Shown here: piece after piece, positions 25,016-33,311 of the stretch
Layout: every line of letters begins with the position of its first letter
Numbering within the stretch: position 1 is the stretch's first letter
From: Hymenobacter sp. DG25B
Lineage (GTDB): Bacteria > Bacteroidota > Bacteroidia > Cytophagales > Hymenobacteraceae
Assembly: GCF_000801315.1 (NCBI RefSeq)
Contig: NZ_CP010054.1
Span: 372,001-436,000, forward strand
Reading direction: 5' to 3'
DNA: 64,000 nt
Notes under the pieces: generated by a model
Told to the model about the DNA's origin: nothing
The model's database searches: none
Seen by the model: the letters and a program-made list of their open reading frames with translations, nothing else
Translations under genes and position numbers: made by a program

Positions 25016-28000
25016 CTATGATTTGGTGGTATCGGTTTTAGCGGGTTCCGGGGCCGGGGCGGCCTTGGGTTTACCAAACAGAATATTGCCCAGCTTTTCC
25101 TTGGCCTGGGTTTTCAGCCGGGCTTCGGTTTCCAGGCGCTTTTTCTCTACTTCCAGGCGGGCCCGGTCTTCCACGGCCTGCTTCTGCTCGGCCAGGCTGC
25201 GCTTTACGCTGTCCTGCTGCAGGCCGGCTTTCTGCAGCAGCTTGTTCTTGGCGTCGCTCACCTTGGATTCTACTACGCTGGTCACCAGGCTCTTGGCTAT
25301 GTCTTTGGCCTGGCCTTTCACGCTGCCGCTGCTCAGGGCCACTTTGGGGTCGGCCATGGTGCCGCCAATCTTCACGCCCAGCGTCACGCGCTCCGTGCCT
25401 TTAATGTCCTGCACGCCGGTGAGCTGGGTGAGCTTGCTGTTGAGTTGGTTGCCCACTTTGCCGGTGGGCATATCAATGGCCGTTACGTACTCCAGGTTGC
25501 CATCCACGTTGCTGGAGCCGCCCACCGTCAGCTTCAGCTGCCCCACGTTGAAATCAAAGGGCTTCACAATGAAGTTGCCGTTCAGCATTTCGGCCGCCAC
25601 GTCTTTGTTTTCTACTACAAAATTCTTGAGCTCCTGCAGCTGGGTGAGGCTACTGATCTTGCTCATCACCGGCGAGTTTCCCAGGGCAGCCCGAATGATT
25701 TCGAACACGCCCTTGCCCGTGAGCGAGCTGTACACCGGCATCATGTCCTGGCCCATTTCGCCACTCACGTTAAAGTTGGTGGAGAAAATGCCCTCAATCT
25801 GCTGGGCCAGCGGCACAAACTTCTTGATGGAGGTGAAGGCTTGGAAGGCATTCTGAAAGTTCAGGTTCTTAACGTTCAGGCCGAAATCGAACTTGGGATG
25901 CGCCAGGTTTTTGCTGCTGTAGCTGCCGTTGGTGGCAAAGGAGCCACCCAGCGTGTTGAAGGTGAGGCCGTTCAGGCGCACGGCTTCGTCGCGGACGGTT
26001 ACGGTACCTTTGGCGTTTTCCAGCTTCAGGTTGTCGTACACAATAGTGCCCACGGTGGAGTTCAGTGTGAGGTCGAAGTATTTGGGAATCTGCAGCACAC
26101 CGTCGGCCTTGGCGGCGGTGGCAGGGGCTTTGGTAGCGGCTACGGCACCGGTAGTGGGCTTGGCTGTTACCTCGTCCACCATCCACTCGTTCACATTAAA
26201 GCGGCGGCTGTTCACCGTCAGGTTGCCTTTCAGGGACTGGCCCGGCGTGAACAGGTAGCCCATATAGTTGCTGATGACGCCCGAGGCGGCAATATCGGAG
26301 GAGCCCACAAAGCCCTGCATGTCCTTCAGCACAATCTGGTTGTTGTTGAAAGTGGCCGTAGCACGGGTAATTTTCACGCCCTGGGGCAGGTCGGGGCTCT
26401 TGTAGGTCACGTTGCTGGCATTCACCGTGCCCGAGGCCACAATGCTCTGGTACCGCTCGGCTTCTACATCGGCCATGCTGCCTTTAGCGGCCACGTTGCC
26501 GTTCAGGCGGCCGGTTACCGTCATGCCTTCCAGCGGGAATATTTTAGTGAGCTTGGTCAGGTCTACGGTGCCGCGTACATCGGTGTCAAACAGGGGCTTG
26601 TCAATATTCTGGATGGCAATGCGGCCTTCCAGCGGCTCGCCATCCAGCAGCATTTTAAACTGCGGAATGTTGATGCGCGTGTCGTTGGGCTGGCCGGTAG
26701 CATTGACCACGGTGCCGTTCAGGGTCAGATTTTCGATGGGGGCGGGGAACTGCTTGCTCTTCACGTAGCCGTTGGTCAGGTTGAGTTTGGCCTGCACCAC
26801 GGGCATCTGGGTTTTGGAGTAGATGCCTTTGGCCGTGCCATCCACGAAGAGCTTGCCGCGCATCAGCAGGTCCTGCACAGGGTACACTTTCAGCATTTCG
26901 GCCAGGTCCACGTTGGCTTTCACGCGGCCGTCCACCTTCATGGGCTCCAGCCCGTCAATGGCCACATTGCCGTCGATGGGGTTCGTGCCCAAGTCCAGAT
27001 GAAACTGCTTCACGTTCACTTTCACGTTGTTGGTGAAGCCGGAGGGGTTGTCCACCACCATGTCCACGTTGATGTTGCGGGCGGCCTGGGGCAGGTCGGG
27101 GTACTTAAACATGCCGTTGTTTACCTGCAGATTCACGCCGTAGCCGGGCATCTTCACATCATTCTGCACACCTTTCAGATAGCCGTTGAAGGCCATTTTG
27201 CCGCTGGTCTGAATGTCCTTGAACTTCTCGGTAAACACGCCGGGCACCAGGCTCAGAATGTTCTTGAAGTCGGTTTCCAGCGCCTTAAAGGTCATGTCGT
27301 AGGTAATGTCCGTATCGTTGGGCAGGCCCACTTTCCCGGCGAAGGAGAAGGGGAAGTCGTTGAGGCGCACCTGGTTTTCCTTGAAGGTGAACAGGAACTG
27401 GTCCAGGTCCATGCCCATGGTCACGTCGGCGTCCAGCTTGGTGTTTTCAAGGTAGTTTACCCCGTCGTAGTTCATGGTAAAGCCATCGGCTGTGGTCTTC
27501 GAGTCCATATCGAAGATGTTGCGGGCAAAGTCGCCGGAGCCGGTATGGTTGACGTGACGGGCCTGCATGGCAAACGGAATGCTCAGGTCCTCGTAGCGCA
27601 GGCGGCCGTTGTTGATTTCCCAGCCTTTGATGGCCACTTTTACCTGGCTGGTGTCCTTGCCCTGAGTAGCGGCCGCCGAATCAGAAATAAAAATATCCCA
27701 GTTGGCGCGGCCGCTTTTCAGCACCCGCAGGCTGATGTCGGGCTCATCCAGCTGCACCGATTTGATTTTGATTTCATCGCCGCGCACCACGCTCATCAAA
27801 TCCAGTCCCACTCGGAAAGAGGGCAGGTAAGCCAGCGTGTCGCGGGCAAAGGAGTCCTGCCCGATAATACGCAGCTCGTCGATGCTCAGGGCCAGATCCG
27901 GGAAGGAGCGGAGCAGGCTTAAGCTCACATTTTCAGGCTGATACTCCACGCGGGCCGCCACCCGCTCGGCCAGCTGCTTGTCCAACACTTGCTTGAGCTT

Positions 28001-28084
28001 GTCTTTGAACAGCACCGGCGCCAGGGCAATGGCCGCTACCAGCACCACCACGAAAATCAGCAGACCTAACAGGAATTTACGCAT
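25016..28084 (-). CDS. AsmA-like envelope protein
   Basis: A 1022-residue protein with one N-terminal membrane helix (MRKFLLGLLIFVVVLVAAIALAPV), then a long repetitive beta-rich periplasmic region, as in the AsmA/YhjG family of repeating-beta-groove proteins. An AsmA-type start is seen at LSLLRSFPDLALSIDELRI and AsmA-2-like strands at about 540-870. The C-terminal 130 residues (KSLVTSVVESKVSDAKNKLLQKAG onward) are helical and charged. Family members are thought to carry phospholipids between membranes or affect outer-membrane assembly. The start at 28084 is chosen because the extra 76 residues of the longer ORF do not fit. Divergent from the PorP/SprF gene. Confidence 0.9.
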   Translation of the reverse strand: MRKFLLGLLIFVVVLVAAIALAPVLFKDKLKQVLDKQLAERVAARVEYQPENVSLSLLRSFPDLALSIDELRIIGQDSFARDTLAYLPSFRVGLDLMSVVRGDEIKIKSVQLDEPDISLRVLKSGRANWDIFISDSAAATQGKDTSQVKVAIKGWEINNGRLRYEDLSIPFAMQARHVNHTGSGDFARNIFDMDSKTTADGFTMNYDGVNYLENTKLDADVTMGMDLDQFLFTFKENQVRLNDFPFSFAGKVGLPNDTDITYDMTFKALETDFKNILSLVPGVFTEKFKDIQTSGKMAFNGYLKGVQNDVKMPGYGVNLQVNNGMFKYPDLPQAARNINVDMVVDNPSGFTNNVKVNVKQFHLDLGTNPIDGNVAIDGLEPMKVDGRVKANVDLAEMLKVYPVQDLLMRGKLFVDGTAKGIYSKTQMPVVQAKLNLTNGYVKSKQFPAPIENLTLNGTVVNATGQPNDTRINIPQFKMLLDGEPLEGRIAIQNIDKPLFDTDVRGTVDLTKLTKIFPLEGMTVTGRLNGNVAAKGSMADVEAERYQSIVASGTVNASNVTYKSPDLPQGVKITRATATFNNNQIVLKDMQGFVGSSDIAASGVISNYMGYLFTPGQSLKGNLTVNSRRFNVNEWMVDEVTAKPTTGAVAATKAPATAAKADGVLQIPKYFDLTLNSTVGTIVYDNLKLENAKGTVTVRDEAVRLNGLTFNTLGGSFATNGSYSSKNLAHPKFDFGLNVKNLNFQNAFQAFTSIKKFVPLAQQIEGIFSTNFNVSGEMGQDMMPVYSSLTGKGVFEIIRAALGNSPVMSKISSLTQLQELKNFVVENKDVAAEMLNGNFIVKPFDFNVGQLKLTVGGSSNVDGNLEYVTAIDMPTGKVGNQLNSKLTQLTGVQDIKGTERVTLGVKIGGTMADPKVALSSGSVKGQAKDIAKSLVTSVVESKVSDAKNKLLQKAGLQQDSVKRSLAEQKQAVEDRARLEVEKKRLETEARLKTQAKEKLGNILFGKPKAAPAPEPAKTDTTKS

Positions 28085-28247
28085 AACGGTAGGAGGGAAG
28101 AAAGGAGAATAACGCGCTTTAGGGCCCAATTGGTGCCAGCACCTCACCGGGCCATTATCGGTAAAGATGCCGGGATTTTGCCATTTTCGAGGCTTCAATG
28201 CTTTTGTCTCGCACCAAATTGCGGGCCAGCCTCGTTTAGCACCCCCT

Positions 28248-29306
28248 ATGCGCTTACAACCCTTGGTACGCCCCGGCTTTCCCGGACGCCGTTTGGCGGC
28301 CGGGCTGGGCACGGTCTTTCTACTGATGCTAGGGGTAAGGGAGCAAGCGCAGGCCCAGGACCTCTACTTTTCGCAATCTTACGCTACCCGCCTGCACCTG
28401 AACCCGGCTTTCACGGGCCTGCAGCACGACTATGGTGTATCTCTGGCTTACCGGGAGCAGTTCCCCTCCCTGGCGGGCTCGTTCCAGACCACGCACCTGG
28501 GCGCCGACTACCGCTTCGAAAAGCAACGCAACGCCGTGGGTTTGCTCGTGAATATGGACCGGCTGGGGGCCGTGGGCTACACCCGCCTGGAAGCCGCCGC
28601 CCTCTACGCCTACCACGCCCGCCTCAGCAACGATATTTACCTGAGCGCCGGGGCCCAGGCCACGTATGGCTCGCAGCGCATCAGCTACAGCAACCTGGTG
28701 TTCGGCGACCAGCTCTCCGACGATGGTTTACTGACCGGCCCCAGCGCCGAACCCGTGCCCTTCGACCCCGTGCATTACCTAAGCGTGGGCGTGGGTGGCC
28801 TGCTGTATAACCGCCAGAGCTGGGCTGGTTTAGCCCTTTATCACCTGAACCAGCCCGACCTGGGAAACCAGACCCAGGGGCGCCTGCCCATGCGCGCAAC
28901 ATTTACCGGCGGGGTTAAGCACTTTTTTTCAGAGTCCACCGTTAAACAGACCTACCGCGAAATCAGCGTTTCGCCTACTGTGTCCTACACCCGCCAGGGA
29001 GCGTCGCAGCGGGCTGAGGCGGGGTTGTACGGAACTGTTACTCCCATCACCATGGGCCTGCTGTACCGGGGCATTCCACTGCCCGGGGCACCGCGCCCGG
29101 CCTCGGTGCTGGCCATAGTGGCGGGCGTGCAGCTTCCGGGCTTTCGGGTAGGTTATAGTCATGATGTAGAGCTGGGCAGTAGAAATCTGGGCGCGGGCGG
29201 TGCTCACGAAATTGTACTGGTGCTAGAGCAGGTAGATAGGCTGGCGGCGGCTCGTCGTCGCATAAGCCGTAAAAATTACCGCTTGCTTCCTTGTCCGGCC
29301 TTCTGA
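28248..29306 (+). CDS. PorP/SprF family type IX secretion membrane protein
   Basis: A 352-residue outer-membrane protein with signal peptide (cleavage near AQAQ) and the family opening QDLYFSQSYATRLHLNPAFTG. The rest is beta-strand pattern of the PorP/SprF barrel (YRFEKQRNAVGLLVNMDRLG, LYNRQSWAGLALYHLNQPD, GFRVGYSHDVEL). PorP/SprF proteins work with type IX secretion and, when paired with giant adhesins, in gliding motility. No adhesin gene is next to it; the following gene is gldJ. The ATG at 28248 gives the signal peptide; the ORF extends upstream without one. Confidence 0.93.
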   Translation: MRLQPLVRPGFPGRRLAAGLGTVFLLMLGVREQAQAQDLYFSQSYATRLHLNPAFTGLQHDYGVSLAYREQFPSLAGSFQTTHLGADYRFEKQRNAVGLLVNMDRLGAVGYTRLEAAALYAYHARLSNDIYLSAGAQATYGSQRISYSNLVFGDQLSDDGLLTGPSAEPVPFDPVHYLSVGVGGLLYNRQSWAGLALYHLNQPDLGNQTQGRLPMRATFTGGVKHFFSESTVKQTYREISVSPTVSYTRQGASQRAEAGLYGTVTPITMGLLYRGIPLPGAPRPASVLAIVAGVQLPGFRVGYSHDVELGSRNLGAGGAHEIVLVLEQVDRLAAARRRISRKNYRLLPCPAF

Positions 29307-29375
29307 GTTTTTGTATTATTGCACTCGAATTGCCTTCTTACAACTCTTTTCTTCTCAGGTATTTCCGCTACCGCT

Positions 29376-30638
29376 ATGAATTTCTCTAAGTACCTGCGCT
29401 ACGCTGCTGTAGGAGCCGTTGCGCTGGCTTCCTGCAAAGGGGGGCCGCCTACTAGCACTAAACCGGGTAAGTACAGCTCCACTACCGGCCTGGAATATAA
29501 TACCGAGCAGGGCATGAAGGTAGCTGATTACCAAGGCATTCCGGAAGGACCTGGCTTGGTATTCATCGAAGGCGGCCGTACGGTACTTGGCTCGGCTGAG
29601 GAAGACGTGGCCATGACCCGCGACAACATTGAGCGTACGGTAACTATTGCCTCGTTCTATATGGACGAAGCCGAGGTAGCCAACATTCACTGGCTGGAGT
29701 ATTTGCACTATGTCCGTAAAGACTCCGCGGAAGAATTCTATCAGTCGGCTTTGCCCGATACCACCGTATGGGCCCGCGAGCTGTCGTTCAACGACCCCTA
29801 TGTGGATTATTACCTGCGTTACCCCGGCTTCCGCTACTTCCCCGTGGTGGGCGTAAGCTGGCTCCAGGCCAACGACTTCTGCACCTGGCGTACGGCAAAG
29901 GTGAACGAGAAGCTGGCTGGTGTAGGCGAGGGTGATGGTTCCGGCCAGAAAAAAGGCTTTAAGCTGTTCGGCAAAAAGAAGGGCGGCGATGCTGCTGCTC
30001 CTACTGATGGCGGCGCTGAAGGCACCGGTGCTACCAAGATTTCTATTGAAAACGGCAACACCCTGCCCAACTACCGCCTACCCACCGAAGCTGAATGGGA
30101 ATACGCCGCGCAGGCTCTCATTGGCACCCAGGAGGCTGGCAACGAGAACCAGGAAAACAAGCGTATCTATCCTTGGGATGGTCGTCAGATGCGGAACCCG
30201 TATGGCAAGAAGCAGGGCCAGTTCCTGGCTAACTTCAAGCGCGGCCGCGGTGACTACGCCGGTATTGCCGGTAGCCTGAACGATGGCGCCATGATTACGG
30301 AATACATCTACGCTTACCCACCAAACGACTACGGCCTGTACAACATGGCGGGCAACGTGAACGAGTGGGTGCAGGATATCTACCGTCCGCTGTCGTTCCA
30401 GGATGAGGAAGACCTGAACCCCTTCCGCCGGAACGGTTACCTGGATAAGGCCGAAGGCTACGACAAGAAAGGCTACCAGTCACTCATCGATGACGAGGTT
30501 CGCGTATACAAAGGGGGCTCGTGGAAAGACGTAGCCTACTGGCTGTCGCCCGGCACGCGCCGCTTCATGGCCCAGGACTCGGCTACCGCTGCTATCGGTT
30601 TCCGTTGTGCCATGATCAACGCCGGCTCGAACAAGTAA
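29376..30638 (+). CDS. gldJ: Gliding motility lipoprotein GldJ
   Basis: A 420-residue lipoprotein (lipobox LASC) of the formylglycine-generating-enzyme-like fold. It matches the pattern of Flavobacterium GldJ as I recall it: SSTTGLEYN, GPGLVFIEGG, FYMDEAEVANIHWLEYLHY, SALPDTTVW, NDPYVDYYLRYPGF and the VVGVSWLQANDFCTWR stretch, then a C-terminal NEWVQDIYRP and RCAM. GldJ is needed for gliding and stabilises GldK of the type IX secretion machine. An insert at about 195-230 is rich in Gly, Lys and Asp. It follows PorP/SprF by 69 bases and ends in a strong terminator. Confidence 0.92.
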   Translation: MNFSKYLRYAAVGAVALASCKGGPPTSTKPGKYSSTTGLEYNTEQGMKVADYQGIPEGPGLVFIEGGRTVLGSAEEDVAMTRDNIERTVTIASFYMDEAEVANIHWLEYLHYVRKDSAEEFYQSALPDTTVWARELSFNDPYVDYYLRYPGFRYFPVVGVSWLQANDFCTWRTAKVNEKLAGVGEGDGSGQKKGFKLFGKKKGGDAAAPTDGGAEGTGATKISIENGNTLPNYRLPTEAEWEYAAQALIGTQEAGNENQENKRIYPWDGRQMRNPYGKKQGQFLANFKRGRGDYAGIAGSLNDGAMITEYIYAYPPNDYGLYNMAGNVNEWVQDIYRPLSFQDEEDLNPFRRNGYLDKAEGYDKKGYQSLIDDEVRVYKGGSWKDVAYWLSPGTRRFMAQDSATAAIGFRCAMINAGSNK

Positions 30639-30663
30639 TACTCGGATTTACTAGCTGAACAAC

Positions 30664-30697
30664 AAAAAAGCCGCTCCCGCAAGGAAGCGGCTTTTTT
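30664..30697 (+). terminator. Bidirectional terminator after gldJ
   Basis: AAAAAAGCCGCT and AGCGGCTTTTTT form a 12-bp stem with a 10-base loop, between gldJ and the convergent comF-like gene. Confidence 0.9.
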
Positions 30698-30708
30698 GTG
30701 GCCTTTCC

Positions 30709-31413
30709 TTAACGGTCGGCGGTGGCAATGGTGGCAATGCTAACCTCCTGGCAGCCGGCGGCTAGTAGTACAATGGCGCAAGCCTCCAGAGTGGCGCCGG
30801 TGGTCAGCACATCATCCACCAAAAGAATGCGCTTGTCGGCCAGCGCAACCGGGTTCGGCACTTCAAATACGGTGGATACATTCTCCCAGCGCTCCATGCG
30901 GTTTTTACGGGTTTGGGAGCTGGTATGCTCCGTGCGGCGCAGTACGTGGGGCAGCCACGGCACCTGCAGGCCCTGCGCTAAGCCTTGGGCAAAGGAGTCG
31001 GCCTGGTTATAGCCGCGCTTGGCCAGCTTGCGCGGGTGCAGGGGCACGGGTAAAATCAGGTCGAACTCCTTGTTAAAGCCCTGGTTGGTCAGCTCATAGC
31101 CATACCAGCGGCCCAGCACCAGGCCCACTTCCTGCTGCCCCTGGTACTTCAGCTGATGCAGCAGGTGCTGTACGCGGCCGTGCTGCAGAAAGCGCAGGTA
31201 GCTGAAGGCATAGCGCACGGGCACTTTGCCCCAGAACCGCCGCGCCAGCGGGTTATCCGCCGTGGACAGCAGGTGGTAATCGGTATAGGGCAGCTCAGTG
31301 CGGCAGCTGGTGCAGATGTGCTCCTCACCCCGGGCCAGGGAATCGGCGCAGGCCAGGCATACGCGCGGAAAAACCAGGGAGATGAAGTCGTGCCATACGG
31401 CGGGTAAAATCAT
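30709..31413 (-). CDS. ComF-family phosphoribosyltransferase-like protein
   Basis: A 234-residue ComF/GntX-type protein. The N-terminal zinc ribbon has cysteines at 19, 22, 34 and 37. The PRTase domain shows the family block LPVPLHPRKLAKRGYNQA and the PRPP loop ILLVDDVLTTGAT near 194-206. ComF is associated with DNA uptake in naturally competent bacteria, but homologues occur in non-competent ones, so competence is not implied. Single gene, convergent with gldJ. Confidence 0.94.
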   Translation of the reverse strand: MILPAVWHDFISLVFPRVCLACADSLARGEEHICTSCRTELPYTDYHLLSTADNPLARRFWGKVPVRYAFSYLRFLQHGRVQHLLHQLKYQGQQEVGLVLGRWYGYELTNQGFNKEFDLILPVPLHPRKLAKRGYNQADSFAQGLAQGLQVPWLPHVLRRTEHTSSQTRKNRMERWENVSTVFEVPNPVALADKRILLVDDVLTTGATLEACAIVLLAAGCQEVSIATIATADR

Positions 31414-31556
31414 AACACCAACAATAAATAAGGGAGGATAACGAGCCAGGGAAGATAGGAAAAGCCGGCTTATGACGGTAGTTCTTCACCGGGGTACGAA
31501 GCTTTTGTGCCTACTTTCGTGTTACCATCTTCCATCGTCTTTTTAATTGAAGCTAT

Positions 31557-31937
31557 ATGAGTCTCGTTTCTGAATTTAACGACTACCGCCAGCGGATGAA
31601 TGAAAAAATCATGGCGGCCGATAACAAGGTCATCAAGCGTTTTTTCAACCTCGATACCAATACTTACCAGGAAGGAGCCCTGGACGTGAAAACCAAGGAA
31701 ATGCTGGGCCTGGCCTGCTCCATGGTGCTGCGCTGCGACGACTGCATCAAATATCATCTGGGGAAATGCTACGAAGAAGGCATCAACGACGAGCAGCTGT
31801 ACGAAGTCTTCGCCATTGCCAACCTCATTGGGGGCAGCATTGTGATTCCCCACTTCCGCCGCGCGGTGGAGTACTGGGAGGCCCTGAAGGAAGAATCGGC
31901 CCAGCCAGCCCCGGCCCACGCCGAGCACAGCGTATAG
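31557..31937 (+). CDS. AhpD-like carboxymuconolactone decarboxylase family protein
   Basis: A 126-residue all-helical protein with the AhpD-type redox motif C60-x-x-C63-x-x-x-H67 (CDDCIKYH), followed by the family helix EQLYEVFAIANLIGGSIVIPHFRRAVEYW. Members serve as peroxidase reductants or, without the Cys pair, as decarboxylases; the intact CxxC favours a redox role. The next gene begins 3 bases after the stop, so the two form an operon. A -7-like TACTTTCG lies upstream near 31517. Confidence 0.92.
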   Translation: MSLVSEFNDYRQRMNEKIMAADNKVIKRFFNLDTNTYQEGALDVKTKEMLGLACSMVLRCDDCIKYHLGKCYEEGINDEQLYEVFAIANLIGGSIVIPHFRRAVEYWEALKEESAQPAPAHAEHSV

Positions 31938-31940
31938 CCC

Positions 31941-32306
31941 ATGCTGAACCCCGAAGAAACCGAAGCCCAGTTTGAGCAGCGCTGGTGGGAGCTGATGAAC
32001 CAGATGCGCGAGCGTTTCGGCAAAAAGCCCGATCTGAACGCCTTGCTGCTGCTCATTGGCGTGCAGGAGCTGGGCCAGGGCGCCGGCCCCTTCACCAAAG
32101 AGCAGAAGCAGGACCTCATGCACATTGCCACCTGCCGCCTGTTCAGCCTGTCGGGCTATTATGAGCAGGAGTTTGTGGACGAAGACGGCTGGCCGCATTA
32201 TAAGCTCATCCGCCCCGTACCTTTCTCCAACCTGAAAGAGCAGGAACGCATGCTGAAATGGCACATGCTGGAGTATTTTGATGCCTTCCTGCGCGAGGAA
32301 GAGTAA
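31941..32306 (+). CDS. Conserved hypothetical protein after the AhpD-like gene
   Basis: Family not recognised. A 121-residue soluble protein, rich in charged and aromatic residues (QRWWELMNQMRERFGKKPDLNALLLLIGVQELG near the N-terminus, FSLSGYYEQEFVDEDGWPHYKLIRPVPF in the middle, ending EYFDAFLREEE). No signal peptide or membrane segment. It is only 3 bases downstream of the AhpD-like gene and presumably cotranscribed, so a link to its function is possible. A family B palindrome begins 16 bases after the stop. Confidence 0.75.
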   Translation: MLNPEETEAQFEQRWWELMNQMRERFGKKPDLNALLLLIGVQELGQGAGPFTKEQKQDLMHIATCRLFSLSGYYEQEFVDEDGWPHYKLIRPVPFSNLKEQERMLKWHMLEYFDAFLREEE

Positions 32307-32321
32307 CATCATTCGACACTA

Positions 32322-32422
32322 CTGTCATCCTGAGCTTGCGAAGGACCTTATCACGAAAGCACGAGTCGTTGTTAAGCGAGTCGCCCTACCGTGATAAGGT
32401 CCTTCGCAAGCTCAGGATGACA
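32322..32422. repeat. Palindromic element family B, copy 2
   Basis: The arms CTGTCATCCTGAGCTTGCG and CGCAAGCTCAGGATGACA enclose a centre with ACGAGTCGTTGTTAAG. The arm variant CTTGCG is matched by CGCAAG on the other side. The right end touches the xth ATG at 32423, so the whole region just before that gene is the element. Confidence 0.9.
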
Positions 32423-33205
32423 ATGAATAATAACAGCTTGAAAATTCTCTCTTACAACGTCAACGGGCTGCGCTCGGCCCTCAGCAAGGGCCTACTGGAT
32501 TGGGTGCAGCAAACCGACCCGGACGTACTGTGCCTGCAGGAAATTAAGGCCGGGCGCGAGCCACTGGATGTGTCGGGGTTTGAAGCGCTGGGTTACCACG
32601 TGTATCAGCACCCGGCCGAAAAGCCTGGCTACAGCGGCGTGGCTACCTTCAGCAAGCAAAAGCCCAAGAACGTGGCTACCGGCTGCGAAATCCCGCTCTA
32701 CGACTGCGAGGGGCGCGTATTGCGCCTGGATTTCGAGGATTACTCAGTACTGAACGTGTACATGCCCTCGGGCACCAGCGGGCCGGAGCGACAGTCGTTT
32801 AAGTTGGAGTGGTTGCGGTTCTTCCGCCATTACGTAGCACAGTTGCGCGCTGCCGGCACGCCCCCGCTGGTTATTGCCGGCGACTTTAACTGCTGCCAAC
32901 AGGGCCTAGACCTGCACAACCCCAAAGCCAACCAGAACAGCCCCGGCTTCACGCCCGAAGAGCGGGCCTGGTTTGCCGCGTTTTTGGCCGATGGCTTCAC
33001 CGACTCCTTCCGCCACGTGCACGGCGACGCCCCGGGCCATTATTCCTGGTGGACGTACCGCAGCGGCGCCCGCGCCCGCAACGTAGGCTGGCGTCTGGAT
33101 CATTTATTAGTAGATCAGGCGCTGCAACCGCGCATCAGCGGAGCGGGTCTGTTGACTGATGCGGTGCATTCCGACCACTGCCCGGCGCTGGTAGAGCTGC
33201 AGTAG
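32423..33205 (+). CDS. xth: Exodeoxyribonuclease III (AP endonuclease)
   Basis: A 260-residue ExoIII-family nuclease of base excision repair, cutting at abasic sites and degrading 3' ends. Catalytic blocks: ILSYNVNGLRSA (Asn), LCLQEIKAG (Glu), YMPSGT (Tyr), VIAGDFNCC (Asp/Asn), WTYRSGARARNVGWRLDHLLV and SDHCPALV (Asp/His). The start is ATG 32423 or the in-frame ATG 32417; both abut or lie in the palindromic element. The ORF extends upstream through the whole element, but that part is the repeat, not protein. A hairpin this close to the start may affect translation. Confidence 0.95.
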   Translation: MNNNSLKILSYNVNGLRSALSKGLLDWVQQTDPDVLCLQEIKAGREPLDVSGFEALGYHVYQHPAEKPGYSGVATFSKQKPKNVATGCEIPLYDCEGRVLRLDFEDYSVLNVYMPSGTSGPERQSFKLEWLRFFRHYVAQLRAAGTPPLVIAGDFNCCQQGLDLHNPKANQNSPGFTPEERAWFAAFLADGFTDSFRHVHGDAPGHYSWWTYRSGARARNVGWRLDHLLVDQALQPRISGAGLLTDAVHSDHCPALVELQ

Positions 33206-33311
33206 GGAACAAATACCGGCTGTGGTGTTGTCGTTGAGCGAAGGGCCCACCGGATAAGCCGGCCGTGCTGATAATCCGTATCTTGTCCGGTCCTGAACAG
33301 GCGTGTTTTTT

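Noticed and set aside
25445..27922. An 825-codon open frame antisense to the AsmA-like gene
   Set aside because: It mirrors the real gene: in GC-rich DNA, the antisense frame of a coding sequence often lacks stops. The translation is His/Val/Gly/Gln-rich, has no domain and no start region of its own, while the sense frame is a clear AsmA protein.
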